From Bacteriovoracaceae bacterium UBA4097 (lineage in GTDB: Bacteria > Bdellovibrionota > Bacteriovoracia > Bacteriovoracales > Bacteriovoracaceae), in the NCBI GenBank assembly GCA_002381765.1, contig DFXX01000103.1, positions 1 through 54,238 of the forward strand: DNA of 54,238 bases, in the 5' to 3' direction. The notes under the pieces were generated by a model, which saw only the letters and a list, made by a program, of their open reading frames with translations, was not told the DNA's origin and ran no database searches. Position 1 is the first letter of the stretch; every line of letters starts with the position of its first letter. This document shows positions 17,281 to 26,573 of this stretch, piece by piece. Both the position numbers and the translations under genes were made by a program.

Positions 17281-17351
17281 AATATATTAGTCAATAATGA
17301 TTAGAATCACCTATTCTTATCAGAAGCCTTTAACTTATAAAAGAAGCATCT

Positions 17352-19127
17352 ATGAATGAATTTATTAATCAAGCGATCATTTTCATTGGAACAACGGTCA
17401 TTATAGTCCCAATATTCAAGCTCTTAGGTTTTGGATCGGTCTTGGGTTATCTTACAGCTGGAATAGTGGTCGGTCCTTATTCTCTAGGCCTCATCAAAGA
17501 TGCAGAAAGTGTAATGCATTTTGCAGAACTGGGAGTGGTCTTTCTCCTTTTCATTATCGGCCTAGAGATCCAACCTAAAAAATTGATCAATATGCGGAGC
17601 CAATTATTGGGTTTAGGGGTTGTTCAAATCCTTCTCACTACTCTCGTCTTTACTGGTTTGGGGATATGGTTTGGGCTAGATCTTACCATCGCTTCTATCC
17701 TCGCCTTTGGACTATCTCTGTCCTCTACAGCTTTTGCTCTTCAGTACCTTATCGAGAAAAATCAGTTCCAAATGCCATTTGGCCAATCCTCATTTGCCAT
17801 TTTGCTCTCTCAGGATCTTGTAGCAATTCCAGTTCTAGCTATTATACCTGCTCTCGTAGTCACTACGAGTGCGGGCCATTCCACCATATCATTCGCAACC
17901 TTAGGTTATTTTACACTTTTAATAGTAACTCTCATTTTTTCCAGTCGATTTCTCATTCGCCCCTTTTTTAGGTTCATAGGTGCTACTCGCTCCCAAGAGC
18001 TTTTTACCGCCACTACATTATTGATTGTCTTTGGAGTTGCCGCGCTCACATTGAAGATCGGTCTTTCAGCTGCTCTAGGAACATTTATTGCTGGCGTTCT
18101 CCTGGCAGATTCAGAATATCGCCACGAACTCGAGGCCAATATCGATCCCTTCAAAAGTCTCTTGATGGGTCTATTCTTTATCAGTGTAGGAATGCATGTA
18201 AGCCTTCCTTTACTGATTACTAAACCTTTCTTAATAATTGGTCTGACGATTACTTATATGTTTATCAAGATGATAATCATTTATGGAGCTGGCAAGGCCA
18301 ATGGGCTTAGTCACGAAAACAGCAAACTCATGTCGCTTGCCATTGGACAAGGTGGAGAATTTGCCTTTGTAATATTTGGAATGATTCTAACCATGAATCT
18401 CATTTCAAGTGAGATCATTGCTATCTTAACGGCAGTAATCACTGTTTCCATGGCAATAAGTCCCATGCTCAATATGCTCAATGAGTATTTACTCTCAAGG
18501 AAAGCACCAACTGAGCCCAAGTATGATGAGTTCCAGGATGAGGAAGCCAGAATTCTCATTGCTGGTTTTGGAAGATTTGGACAAATTTTTGGTCGAGTGC
18601 TAAAGTCCCAAGGCATTTCTTTTGTAGCAATCGATCATGACGCCAACCAAGTTGAATCCCTTAGAAGGTTTGGCCACAGAGTATACTTTGGAGATGCATC
18701 AAGAAGGGATATACTAGAAAAAGCTGGTATTGGAAAAGTAAAGTACCTTGTCATCGCTATTGATGATTTCTCCCATGCACTTGATACCGCTCGCATTGTT
18801 CATGAAAATTATCCCCATGTCAAAATTTTTGCACGTGCAAGAAACAGGGCCCATCTCTTTGAGTACATGGAGATGGGAGTAAAGATGATTAAGAGGGAAA
18901 CCTTTGATTCCGCCCTGGCCTTCACTGGGGATCTTCTCAAAGAGCTCGGTATCTCTGATGAAAAGACCAATCAAATCCTTTATAGATTTAAAAATCATGA
19001 TGAAGCTATCATTCTTGAACAATTCAAAGTTCACAAAGATGAGAGCAAATTTATAAATCTTGTTCATGAGGGCCAAAGGCAGCTTGAAGAAGTTATGGAA
19101 ACAGAAAGTAAACAATCCTATCTATAA
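17352..19127 (+). CDS. Kef-type monovalent cation:proton antiporter (CPA2) with TrkA-N domain
   Basis: A 591-residue membrane protein of the CPA2 family. About 12 hydrophobic segments (residues 5-375) include the family blocks FLLFIIGLEIQPKKL, LSLSSTAFALQYL and GLFFISVGM. A cytosolic Rossmann RCK/TrkA-N domain follows at about 397-515, with the nucleotide-binding ILIAGFGRFGQ and a later acidic FVAIDHD. KefB/KefC proteins exchange K+ for protons under glutathione-adduct or redox control. No KefF/KefG ancillary reductase lies beside it, although a pirin/OsmC cassette follows on the opposite strand. The tail overlaps the pirin gene by 6 bp. Confidence 0.88.
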   Translation: MNEFINQAIIFIGTTVIIVPIFKLLGFGSVLGYLTAGIVVGPYSLGLIKDAESVMHFAELGVVFLLFIIGLEIQPKKLINMRSQLLGLGVVQILLTTLVFTGLGIWFGLDLTIASILAFGLSLSSTAFALQYLIEKNQFQMPFGQSSFAILLSQDLVAIPVLAIIPALVVTTSAGHSTISFATLGYFTLLIVTLIFSSRFLIRPFFRFIGATRSQELFTATTLLIVFGVAALTLKIGLSAALGTFIAGVLLADSEYRHELEANIDPFKSLLMGLFFISVGMHVSLPLLITKPFLIIGLTITYMFIKMIIIYGAGKANGLSHENSKLMSLAIGQGGEFAFVIFGMILTMNLISSEIIAILTAVITVSMAISPMLNMLNEYLLSRKAPTEPKYDEFQDEEARILIAGFGRFGQIFGRVLKSQGISFVAIDHDANQVESLRRFGHRVYFGDASRRDILEKAGIGKVKYLVIAIDDFSHALDTARIVHENYPHVKIFARARNRAHLFEYMEMGVKMIKRETFDSALAFTGDLLKELGISDEKTNQILYRFKNHDEAIILEQFKVHKDESKFINLVHEGQRQLEEVMETESKQSYL

Positions 19128-19994
19128 CTTTGGTAAAGGAATCTTTTCAAAGTCACCCGGTACCATAGGAAAGTTTCCATTCTCCCAATCAATCTTCGCC
19201 TTCTCAATCTTCTCTTTGCTTGAGGAGACGAGATTCCACCATATAAAGCGCGGCTCAGGAAAAGGCTCCCCCCCAAGTACAGCAAAGAGAGCATCACCAG
19301 AATGGCGGATATCCAAGGAAGAATTCTTTTTAAAGACCACCATCTGAGTTTCATTAATAGTCGCGCCATCAATTTCTACCGAGCCTTTTACCACATAGAG
19401 TGCTAACTCCTGGCCCTCTCTAACAAATGTGAATGAACCTTCTTTTAATGACTGAATTACTAAAAAAGTCATAGGACTATAAGAGTTTAACTTGGAAGTG
19501 CGTTCTTCATATGATCCGGCCACGACCTTGATCTCTAAGGCATCAGTTGAAATCAAGGGAATATCCCTTTTCTCATAGTGATGAAAGCTCGGTTCTATAT
19601 CCTCCAGTTCCTTGGGAAGAGCTACCCAGAATTGAAGACCGTGAATGAAGCGGTCTTTTAACATCGCCCCAGCTGGCTCTCTTTCTGAATGAGAGATTCC
19701 TTTACCAGCAGTCATCCAGTTTACTTCTCCAGGTACAATGAGTTGCTCGACTCCTAAAGAGTCTCGATGAAGGATTTCTCCTTCAAAGAGATATGTCAGG
19801 GTTGAGAGACCGATATGAGGATGAGGCCTCACATCCATATGATCGATTGATGAGCGAAGATAGGCGGGTCCCATATGATCTAGAAAAATAAAAGGACCCA
19901 CCATGCGCTTCTTGGCCACAGGAAGAACTCGCTTTACAGGAATTCCAACATCCCCCGATCTGGCTTCAATAATCAGTTCAATCTCATTTTTCAT
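19122..19994 (-). CDS. Pirin family protein
   Basis: A 290-residue bicupin of the pirin family. The N-terminal cupin carries the iron-site blocks FIFLDHMGPAYL and VRPHPHIGLSTLTYLFEGE, followed by MTAGKGISHSERE, all diagnostic; the C-terminal cupin is more divergent. Pirins bind Fe(II) and act variously as quercetinases or as redox-sensing protein partners. The ATG overlaps the OsmC stop (ATGA), so it is the third gene of the YhaK-like/OsmC/pirin operon. Cytosolic, no signal peptide. Confidence 0.9.
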   Translation of the reverse strand: MKNEIELIIEARSGDVGIPVKRVLPVAKKRMVGPFIFLDHMGPAYLRSSIDHMDVRPHPHIGLSTLTYLFEGEILHRDSLGVEQLIVPGEVNWMTAGKGISHSEREPAGAMLKDRFIHGLQFWVALPKELEDIEPSFHHYEKRDIPLISTDALEIKVVAGSYEERTSKLNSYSPMTFLVIQSLKEGSFTFVREGQELALYVVKGSVEIDGATINETQMVVFKKNSSLDIRHSGDALFAVLGGEPFPEPRFIWWNLVSSSKEKIEKAKIDWENGNFPMVPGDFEKIPLPKL

Positions 19995-20368
19995 AGGGCC
20001 TCTGTTTCAATTATTGTCTTTCGCTCCAGAAAGTTATGCATGGGACACTTATTAGCAATTTCTATCAGCTTTAGTTTCTGTTCTTGGGACAAGTTTCCAA
20101 TAAGTGAAATCTCCCGCTTAATGATATTCTCTTCCGCTTCCTTTATGACTTTAACTACTGTTTTTACATCTTCTAACGGCCAGCCCTTTCTCTTGGCAAC
20201 CATGAGAATGGTAATATTGGTGCAGGCCCCAAGACTTGCTTCTAGTAACTCATGAGGATTAAATCCCGTATCATTCCCACCTACTTTGGAATCCACATCG
20301 GCCACTAGAGAGTGACGAGAGTTACTAACTTCAACACTAAGATTTTCTTTACTTGTTACAGTGATCAT
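19991..20368 (-). CDS. OsmC/Ohr family protein
   Basis: A 125-residue OsmC-like peroxide-detoxification protein. GFNPHELLEASLGACTNITI contains the first active-site Cys, and NKCPMHNFLERK the second, giving the two-cysteine layout of thiol-dependent hydroperoxide reductases. The ATG overlaps the stop of the YhaK-like gene (TAATG) and its own stop overlaps the downstream pirin start, so the three are translationally coupled. Co-occurrence with two pirins points to a peroxide or electrophile response. Confidence 0.88.
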   Translation of the reverse strand: MITVTSKENLSVEVSNSRHSLVADVDSKVGGNDTGFNPHELLEASLGACTNITILMVAKRKGWPLEDVKTVVKVIKEAEENIIKREISLIGNLSQEQKLKLIEIANKCPMHNFLERKTIIETEAL

Positions 20369-21150
20369 TATTTCTGCTCCAGCATAGGGACTTCCATTAT
20401 TAGGACTTCTACTTCTGAATTTGCTAATAGAGAGATTTTTTCAGAACCAGTAATCCCTACTCCATCACGCGTTTTCTGGGCCTTGCCGTTAATCGAGAGG
20501 TCTCCCTTAAGCACGAAGACATAAACGCCATTACCAGATTGCTTTAAATTATAGCTGAACTTATCACTCGCCTTCATTTTTCCCAGCGAGAAAAAAGCAT
20601 CCTGATTAATGGTTAAAGACTCTTCTCTGCCATCGGGTGATAAAACAAGCTTAAATCCGTAAGTCAGCTCAAAAGCTTTCTGCTCATACTGAGGTTTAAT
20701 CCCAAGTTTTTTTGGAAGCACCCATATCTGAAGAAACTGTACGGGCTCAGACAGAGAAGCATTATACTCAGAATGAGCGATACCAGTTCCAGCAGACATC
20801 AACTGCACCTCACCTTTTCTTATTTGATGAGCATTGCCTTCTGAATCCTTATGCTGAAGGACCCCCTCCAAAGGTATGGAAACGATTTCCATATCTCTAT
20901 GAGGATGAGTGCCAAACCCCATTCCACCAGCGACCGAATCATCATTAATCACCCGCAAGGCGCCAAAGCCCATGCGCTCAGGATTATAGTAATCGGCAAA
21001 ACTAAAAGTATGTTTTGACTGAAGCCAGCCATGATTGGCCACTCCTCTGGTTTCTGCTGGATGTGTTATCATTTTCTCCTCCTTACTGAAGCCGGCCTTT
21101 TTAATAAAAAAGCTCCCTATAGTGAATAATATAAAAGATCGTCTGTTCAT
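20368..21150 (-). CDS. YhaK-like pirin, possibly with a Tat-like extension
   Basis: A bicupin pirin of the YhaK type, 260 residues from ATG 21150 or 234 from ATG 21072. The domain begins with GVANHGWLQSKHTFSFADYY and carries GTHPHRDMEIVSIPLEG and MSAGTGIAHSEYN as iron-site blocks. The internal ATG has an excellent AAGGAGGAG (21076-21084) and matches where E. coli YhaK starts. The upstream 26 codons read as a twin-arginine-like leader (MNRRSFILFTIGSFF) but have no ribosome-binding site. Either two forms exist or the leader is a relic. It heads the pirin/OsmC/pirin operon. Confidence 0.85.
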   Translation of the reverse strand: MNRRSFILFTIGSFFIKKAGFSKEEKMITHPAETRGVANHGWLQSKHTFSFADYYNPERMGFGALRVINDDSVAGGMGFGTHPHRDMEIVSIPLEGVLQHKDSEGNAHQIRKGEVQLMSAGTGIAHSEYNASLSEPVQFLQIWVLPKKLGIKPQYEQKAFELTYGFKLVLSPDGREESLTINQDAFFSLGKMKASDKFSYNLKQSGNGVYVFVLKGDLSINGKAQKTRDGVGITGSEKISLLANSEVEVLIMEVPMLEQK

Positions 21151-21179
21151 GAGATAAGTATCGCCCTGGACTTGCTAAA

Positions 21180-21208
21180 ATAAAATTATTATTATTTCAT
21201 ACTATCAA
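21180..21208 (-). promoter_or_regulatory. Candidate promoter of the pirin/OsmC/pirin operon
   Basis: Minus-strand -35 TTGATA (plus 21203-21208), 17 bp, -10 TTTTAT (21180-21185). A start near 21173 would put the upstream ATG 23 nt into the message. It lies in the 81-bp divergent gap with the LysR gene, where that regulator probably binds. Confidence 0.35.
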
Positions 21209-21231
21209 TAACTTAAAACTATAGAGATCCT

Positions 21232-22056
21232 ATGACTTTCGATCAGTTAGAGATGCTGGAAGCGATTATTCAGAAAGGCAGCTTTAAGGCCGCTTCCGAA
21301 GCCCTACATAAAACCCAACCAAGCTTGAGTGTGGGGATTAAGAAGCTAGAAGATGAATTCAATCTCACTCTCTTTGATCGCAGTGATTACCGTGTGAAGT
21401 TAACTGATCAGGGACAGGTCTTTTACAAATGGGCCAAGGAAAGCCTGGAGAGCTTTAGAAGTTTAGGCACCATCGCAAAGGAAATGGGAAATAACTCTGT
21501 AGAACCCAAACTCGTGATTGTCCTAGATCCGCTGATTGTCTTTGATGAAATTCAACCTATTTTTCAGGCCTGCTTAGGAGCACGAAGTCCTACTGAACTT
21601 ACAATCCGTTCAGAAGTTTTAGGTCAAGGTATGGATCTTCTCATTAAGGGAGAAGCAGATATCGCCATAGGACCCAGACTCAAAGAAGATGATTGCATTG
21701 AAAGTGTTTTTTTTCAGTCCATCGAGATGATTCCCGTTTGTCTTAAGAAGATAGAAAATGAGTATAAGAAGTATCCACAAATTGTCGTTACCTCGCCTAT
21801 CACACACGGTACTTTATCCAAAGGGCCCAAGTGTTTTGTATCTGAGCATTCCATGAAACTCAAACTCATTCTTAGCGGTTACGGCTGGGGAAGAATGGCC
21901 AAGCATGAGATTGAGGCGGAGCTAAAAACGAGAAATTTGGTGAGGGTCAATGATTCAACTGTAAAGCCCTTCTTTCTCGATCTCTATGTCATGAAAAACA
22001 AGCACAAACCAATGGGGCCTATCGGAAAGAAGCTCTGGCAGCAGCTCACTCCGTGA
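21232..22056 (+). CDS. LysR-family transcriptional regulator
   Basis: A 274-residue LysR-type regulator. The N-terminal winged helix-turn-helix (about 1-62) shows the diagnostic GSFKAASEALHKTQPSLS and a KLEDEFNLTLFDRS wing; the rest is the effector-binding domain with a somewhat short C-terminus. It is transcribed divergently from the YhaK/OsmC/pirin operon across 81 bp, the usual arrangement for a LysR protein and its target, so it probably controls those redox genes. The effector is unknown. It starts at the ATG 21232; the ribosome-binding site is weak. Confidence 0.9.
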   Translation: MTFDQLEMLEAIIQKGSFKAASEALHKTQPSLSVGIKKLEDEFNLTLFDRSDYRVKLTDQGQVFYKWAKESLESFRSLGTIAKEMGNNSVEPKLVIVLDPLIVFDEIQPIFQACLGARSPTELTIRSEVLGQGMDLLIKGEADIAIGPRLKEDDCIESVFFQSIEMIPVCLKKIENEYKKYPQIVVTSPITHGTLSKGPKCFVSEHSMKLKLILSGYGWGRMAKHEIEAELKTRNLVRVNDSTVKPFFLDLYVMKNKHKPMGPIGKKLWQQLTP

Positions 22057-22063
22057 TATTCAA

Positions 22064-22981
22064 CTACTCAGTCAATGCCTGGATGGGTTCAGTTAGAGGA
22101 GACACTCTTTTGGATTTAAAAAATATTCTGCCGTACAGAGTAAGAAAGACACTGGATAAAATAAAAACCGAAGCCATCGCAATCTTTAATGTAAATGGTT
22201 CTTTTAAATAGATCATGCCTAATAGCAGAGCAAAGAGAGGATTGACTAAAGCATAAGTAGAAGTGACTTCAGTTCGAACATTTTTAAGAAGAAAGTTATA
22301 AGCTGTGTAAGCTATTGCAGTTCCCACAACGGAAAGATAAAGCACACTATAAACGCCATTCAGATCAACCTGATGAAATGAAAAATCATCTCCTGTTACC
22401 CAGGAATAAAAAAACAAAGTAAGGCTACCAAAGATTAACTGAACAGAAGCTCTGGAGTTGTAGCTTAAGCTACTCTGAGACATTTTTAGTTTAAGAGAAC
22501 CAATTACCCAGGAGCAGTTGGCCAACAAAAGTACCAATACCGCTCTCCAATCTGAGTTCGCCCCTCCGTCGCTAGCAATAAGAGAAATTCCAGTTACTCC
22601 CAAGGCAACCGCTATAAAAACACTTATGTGTGGAATTCTTCTCTCAAAACCTATCCAGTTAAAAATAATAAAAAGTATGGGTATAGAGCCCACAATCAGA
22701 GCTGCAACCCCTGAGGCTATATACATCTGGGCCCAACAGACACCAGCATTACCAAAATTAAGGAGAACTCCAATCAGGAAATTTTCTTTAAAATCATTTT
22801 TATTCATCTTCTTGAAATCGCTGAACTTAGAAAGCGCAAGAAAGATCAGTCCACCGAGCATGAATCGCAGGCCAGCTAAAATAAACGGCGGAAAGGAATC
22901 AAGGCCTATTCTTATGGCAGTAAAGGTAGAACCCCAGACAAAGTAAATAATAGCAAATGAAAGCAGAATCTTAACATTCAT
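22064..22981 (-). CDS. EamA/DMT-superfamily transporter
   Basis: A 305-residue inner-membrane exporter with about ten hydrophobic helices and two EamA repeats; the opening helix FAIIYFVWGSTFTAIRIG and the second-repeat SVVGTAIAYTAYNFLLKN are typical of the RhaT/EamA group of drug/metabolite exporters (amino acids and related metabolites). I chose the ATG at 22981, preceded by GGAG at good spacing, over the ATG at 23002. It diverges from a MocR-type regulator across 55 bp, a recurrent pairing in which the PLP-binding regulator controls the transporter. Confidence 0.88.
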   Translation of the reverse strand: MNVKILLSFAIIYFVWGSTFTAIRIGLDSFPPFILAGLRFMLGGLIFLALSKFSDFKKMNKNDFKENFLIGVLLNFGNAGVCWAQMYIASGVAALIVGSIPILFIIFNWIGFERRIPHISVFIAVALGVTGISLIASDGGANSDWRAVLVLLLANCSWVIGSLKLKMSQSSLSYNSRASVQLIFGSLTLFFYSWVTGDDFSFHQVDLNGVYSVLYLSVVGTAIAYTAYNFLLKNVRTEVTSTYALVNPLFALLLGMIYLKEPFTLKIAMASVFILSSVFLTLYGRIFFKSKRVSPLTEPIQALTE

Positions 22982-23036
22982 GGCTTCTCCAGTTGCTCCC
23001 ATTATGAACTTATTCTAAGATCATAACAGATACAGA

Positions 23037-24464
23037 ATGTTAAAAAACAAACCAGAACAGTTTAAAATGCTTTATCAAACCATTGTTGACTACTTCATTG
23101 AAAACATTGAGAAGGGGGCCATCCTCCCAGGGGAAAAGCTTCCTTCCCTTCGAAAAGTTTCTGACCGCTTTGACGTCTCATTGTCCACAGCAGTTGAGGC
23201 CTATCGAAGACTGGAACTTTTTGGCTATGTGGAAGCAAGAGATCGCAGTGGTTACCTGGCACGGCTCCCTTTGGTGGTGGAAAATATATTAAGGCCTTCT
23301 AAAAGTTTTCGTTCCAAGGCCTGTGAGATAGAGCACATCGATGAAATCATTCAACTCATCAATCAAACAGCTGATAAGGACACTGCCCCCTTTGGAGTTG
23401 GGGTGCCTTCAAGTAGTAAATTCCCCCACAAGATGCTCAATCGTTATCTCATTCGAACTATTAAGGAGTATCCTGAATCCAGCGCCTCCTACATTTTTGG
23501 TCTGGGCCTTTTGGAATTACGAAATGAGTTATGCCGATACACCAGGCCCTACCTAGGACACACGGCCCCCGATAATCTCATCATCACGAATGGTTGCCTG
23601 GAAGCAATCAATATTTCTTTGGGAGCTGAATGTGAAATCGGAGATCTTGTAGCAATTGAATCCCCTTGTTACTTTGGTCTCTTGCATGCCATTCATAACC
23701 ATGGCCTAAAGGCAATTGAAGTGAAGACCGATCCTCTTCTTGGTCTTGACCCAGAGGCCTTAGAAAACTTAGCTAAAACAAAAAACATCAAAGCACTGAT
23801 ATCCACTCCTACCGCTCAAAATCCACTGGGTTTCACCATGAGTGATAAGAGGAAGAAAGAAATATTATCTATCTGTAAGAAATATAACATCAGAATAATC
23901 GAAGATGATGTCTATAGAGAAATCTCTTTTGAGAAGCAGTCACCCAAGACCTATAAATATTTCGACAAGGATAATATAGTCACCTATTGCGCATCCTTCT
24001 CGAAGTTTCTGGGACCAGGACTAAGGCTCGGCTGGGTTATACCTGCTAAGAATACCCAGAAATATGTAAGACAAAAACTCAGCCTCAATCTCGCTAATTC
24101 TAGCCTCATTCAACATACTGCTCGTAATATACTTCGAGGTGAGAATCTTCGAAACATCGGAGAGGAACTTGCGAGCTATTATCAAAGTAATATTCAAATT
24201 TACTCCAATGTTCTCCAATCACAATTGGGTGATAGGATAACTCTCTCTCGTCCTACTGGCTCCTACTTCCTCTGGGCACGAGTTGAAGGACTGGATGCCC
24301 GTGAAGCCTATGCTAAGGCCACAAAAAAGAAGATTTCATTTGCACCCGGTCCATTATTTTCGGCTGATAATCAATATCTAAATTATCTCAGAATTAATTG
24401 CGCCCATGAGTTTGATGAGAAGAGGAATCTGGATTTGATGGCGCTTTCTAAGTTACTGGCCTAA
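23037..24464 (+). CDS. MocR-type GntR/aminotransferase fusion regulator
   Basis: A 475-residue two-domain regulator: an N-terminal GntR winged helix (about 10-78, with GEKLPSLRKVSDRFDVS and TAVEAYRRLE) joined to a fold-type I aminotransferase-like domain. The PLP-binding lysine is Lys323 in ASFSKFLGPGLRLGW, and the STPTAQNPLGFTM block precedes it. MocR/PdxR proteins sense PLP or amino-acid aldimines and regulate vitamin B6 or transporter genes. It diverges from the EamA exporter, its likely target. Its end overlaps the small convergent gene at 24453 by 12 bp. Confidence 0.9.
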   Translation: MLKNKPEQFKMLYQTIVDYFIENIEKGAILPGEKLPSLRKVSDRFDVSLSTAVEAYRRLELFGYVEARDRSGYLARLPLVVENILRPSKSFRSKACEIEHIDEIIQLINQTADKDTAPFGVGVPSSSKFPHKMLNRYLIRTIKEYPESSASYIFGLGLLELRNELCRYTRPYLGHTAPDNLIITNGCLEAINISLGAECEIGDLVAIESPCYFGLLHAIHNHGLKAIEVKTDPLLGLDPEALENLAKTKNIKALISTPTAQNPLGFTMSDKRKKEILSICKKYNIRIIEDDVYREISFEKQSPKTYKYFDKDNIVTYCASFSKFLGPGLRLGWVIPAKNTQKYVRQKLSLNLANSSLIQHTARNILRGENLRNIGEELASYYQSNIQIYSNVLQSQLGDRITLSRPTGSYFLWARVEGLDAREAYAKATKKKISFAPGPLFSADNQYLNYLRINCAHEFDEKRNLDLMALSKLLA

Positions 24465-24704
24465 ATTCGTCTTGGGGTTTAAATAGAAAATCTTCGTTCG
24501 CTTATCCGTATGATAGGTCAGAAAGACAAAGTCTTCACTGATAAGATCAGGGTGAGTGATCTTGCCCTCTTGGATTGCCCTCGAAATAAGACGCGCCTCC
24601 TCTTCTGAGGAGCAAGCAATTAGATATTTTCGATCTTTTACCACTGGTATAGGAAATAAATAAACTTTCCCATCCAATGTCGTGACTTTCATTTCTCGTT
24701 TCAT
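24453..24704 (-). CDS. Small protein, unknown
   Basis: An 83-residue cytosolic protein I do not recognise. It is polar with alternating short strands (KVTTLDGKVYLFPIPV, KIFYLNP) and a central acidic helix (SSEEEARLISRAIQEG), with one cysteine. The start may be the ATG at 24704 or 24692. It lies between the MocR gene, whose 3' end it overlaps, and the divergent globin gene 52 bp away. The protein-like composition and clean boundaries make it a plausible real gene. Confidence 0.5.
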   Translation of the reverse strand: MKREMKVTTLDGKVYLFPIPVVKDRKYLIACSSEEEARLISRAIQEGKITHPDLISEDFVFLTYHTDKRTKIFYLNPKTNLGQ

Positions 24705-24756
24705 TTCATGATCTCAATCAAGAGAAATTATACTCTAATATGATAGATTATTTTCT

Positions 24757-25185
24757 ATGAATAATATCCAACTTAAACCCCAGGGAAATGATTTTGTAGA
24801 AGTAAGCTCTATTAAATTTACCCATGATGACATTTATCAAGTCGTAAAATCGTTCTATGCCAAAGTCGCAAAAGATCGCTATCTGCAGGCACCGTTCAAT
24901 GTTGTTGGTGACTGGCCCCATCACATCGATAGATTGACTCACTTCTGGTGGATTCGTTTTGGCGGAAGGCCCTATCTTCCAGTCCAGTATGATCCTGTAC
25001 AAAAGCACTATGAAACCGGCTTTAGTGAGGAGCTGTTAGATATCTGGCTGACTCTTTTTACAGAAGTCTTGAGTGAGACACTACAGCCTTCTCAGGCCAA
25101 TCTTTGGTCAATTATTGCTCAGACGATGGGGGATGCCTTAAATAGTAATAATGAATTGATGAAGCTTAAGTATGGGAAACGCTAA
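24757..25185 (+). CDS. Group III-like truncated haemoglobin
   Basis: A 142-residue truncated globin. The helical core contains IYQVVKSFYAKVAKDRYL (helix B region), then a DWPHHIDRLTHFWW segment (helix E) and YDPVQKHYETGFSEE, in which His84 is the likely proximal haem ligand, followed by DIWLTLFTEVL. This pattern matches group III truncated haemoglobins, which handle O2, NO or peroxide. It is monocistronic, divergent from the small gene at 24704, and ends 1 bp before the stop of the convergent M23 peptidase. Ligand and partner reductase are unknown. Confidence 0.82.
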   Translation: MNNIQLKPQGNDFVEVSSIKFTHDDIYQVVKSFYAKVAKDRYLQAPFNVVGDWPHHIDRLTHFWWIRFGGRPYLPVQYDPVQKHYETGFSEELLDIWLTLFTEVLSETLQPSQANLWSIIAQTMGDALNSNNELMKLKYGKR

Positions 25186-25186
25186 A

Positions 25187-26551
25187 CTAGATTTCCATAC
25201 TCTGAGCAATATTCGTATTTATCTTGCTCTCGCCAACTTTATAGAAATCTGTGAATTCCCAATCTAGAGAGAACTCATCTTTCTTATTGGGGATCTCTTG
25301 CAGAAGATAGCGGGCGACCTTACTGATCTCTAGATCGATCATGAGACCCCGTATGTCGGCGATTTGATCTTTAAGACTTTTTAAACGCAAACCAGTTAGT
25401 TTAGGAGTGGCAATCATGCGCTTATTGAGTGGATTCATCCATGCTCCCTCAGGAGTTTTGAATCCAAAATGAAGATGAGGCCCAGTCACTCGGCCAGTAG
25501 CTCCTACGGTTCCGATAATTTGATAAGAATTAACCCAATCACCTTTCTTAACACTTCTTCGAGCAAGATGATAGTAATAGGATTTTGATCCATCACGATG
25601 TCGAATAGCGACTTTATTTCCCGCGAACTCGTTGAAGTTTGCCTCGATGACTCTGCCATCGGCTACTGCATGCACTGCTGTACCAGTTTTTCCTCGTAGA
25701 TCCACTCCTCTATGCATGGCCCGTTGACCGGTCACGGGATGAAGTCTCCACCCAAAGCCTGAGCGAATGTGAAGATGAGAAAGTGGGTATCTCAAACCTG
25801 AACTAATCAGTGCCTGCCCATCCTTGGTATAGTGAGCAGTGAAGGTGGAGCTCTTCTCAGCGTCTTCATAATAAAAAGCCTCATGAGAGCCTGCTCGTTT
25901 TCCTGCATAGGCCGTATAGAGAACTTTTGATTCAATAACGGATTTGTTGAACCGTCTTTCACTTACAAGAACTTTGAAATTATCGCCCACTCGAGCATTC
26001 AGTCTGAAATTAACTTTCAGAAGGAGTACATTAACCACTTCATTAACAACAGATGGCTTTAGTCCCTCTTCCAATAAATCCTGCTGAAGAGTCGAGCCAG
26101 CTCGGAGTTGACCTTCCAGAACACGGGTGTGCCAAAAGGTCTTTTCTTCCTGGAAGCTATAATTCCAATTGCCAGTCATCTTATTGAGCTTAACGATATG
26201 TTTTTCCGCCGGATTTTGTGAGAAGGCAAATCTCACCAGCTCGCCTTCATCATTGAAAGTCGCTTCCAGCTTGTCTCCAACCTTAAGCTTAGAGAACTCC
26301 ACATCATCACGTAATGAATTGATCAGCTTTAGGGCCAGAGCACTATCGATGGAAACACTCTGCAATGCCTGAAAGAGACCTTGCCCACTCTTAAGTTCGC
26401 CAAATTTGGTTTTATCTTTCTTGGAAAAACCAAGTTTCTGAACAAAATTAGACCGAGCAATTGACTCTTGAGGGATCAGGAGTAGTGGAAAGAGTAAAAA
26501 TAATAATGATTTCAGCATAGTGGGCAAAAGCATAACAAACTTTTCGTACAC
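25187..26551 (-). CDS. M23-family murein endopeptidase (MepM-like)
   Basis: Up to 454 residues. A hydrophobic signal (LKSLLFLLFPLLLIPQ) precedes an N-terminal OapA/LysM-like region (LKVGDKLEATFNDEG) and a C-terminal LytM domain with both zinc motifs: HRGVDL near 278 and GPHLHFGF near 357. Such enzymes cut peptide cross-links in peptidoglycan during growth, division or, in predators, prey invasion. Possible starts are GTG 26551, ATG 26533 or ATG 26518, none with a good ribosome-binding site. It follows the thiolase-like gene by 22 bp at the end of the che operon. Confidence 0.88.
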   Translation of the reverse strand: MYEKFVMLLPTMLKSLLFLLFPLLLIPQESIARSNFVQKLGFSKKDKTKFGELKSGQGLFQALQSVSIDSALALKLINSLRDDVEFSKLKVGDKLEATFNDEGELVRFAFSQNPAEKHIVKLNKMTGNWNYSFQEEKTFWHTRVLEGQLRAGSTLQQDLLEEGLKPSVVNEVVNVLLLKVNFRLNARVGDNFKVLVSERRFNKSVIESKVLYTAYAGKRAGSHEAFYYEDAEKSSTFTAHYTKDGQALISSGLRYPLSHLHIRSGFGWRLHPVTGQRAMHRGVDLRGKTGTAVHAVADGRVIEANFNEFAGNKVAIRHRDGSKSYYYHLARRSVKKGDWVNSYQIIGTVGATGRVTGPHLHFGFKTPEGAWMNPLNKRMIATPKLTGLRLKSLKDQIADIRGLMIDLEISKVARYLLQEIPNKKDEFSLDWEFTDFYKVGESKINTNIAQSMEI

Positions 26552-26573
26552 TTCAAATAAAACTTAAGGAAGA

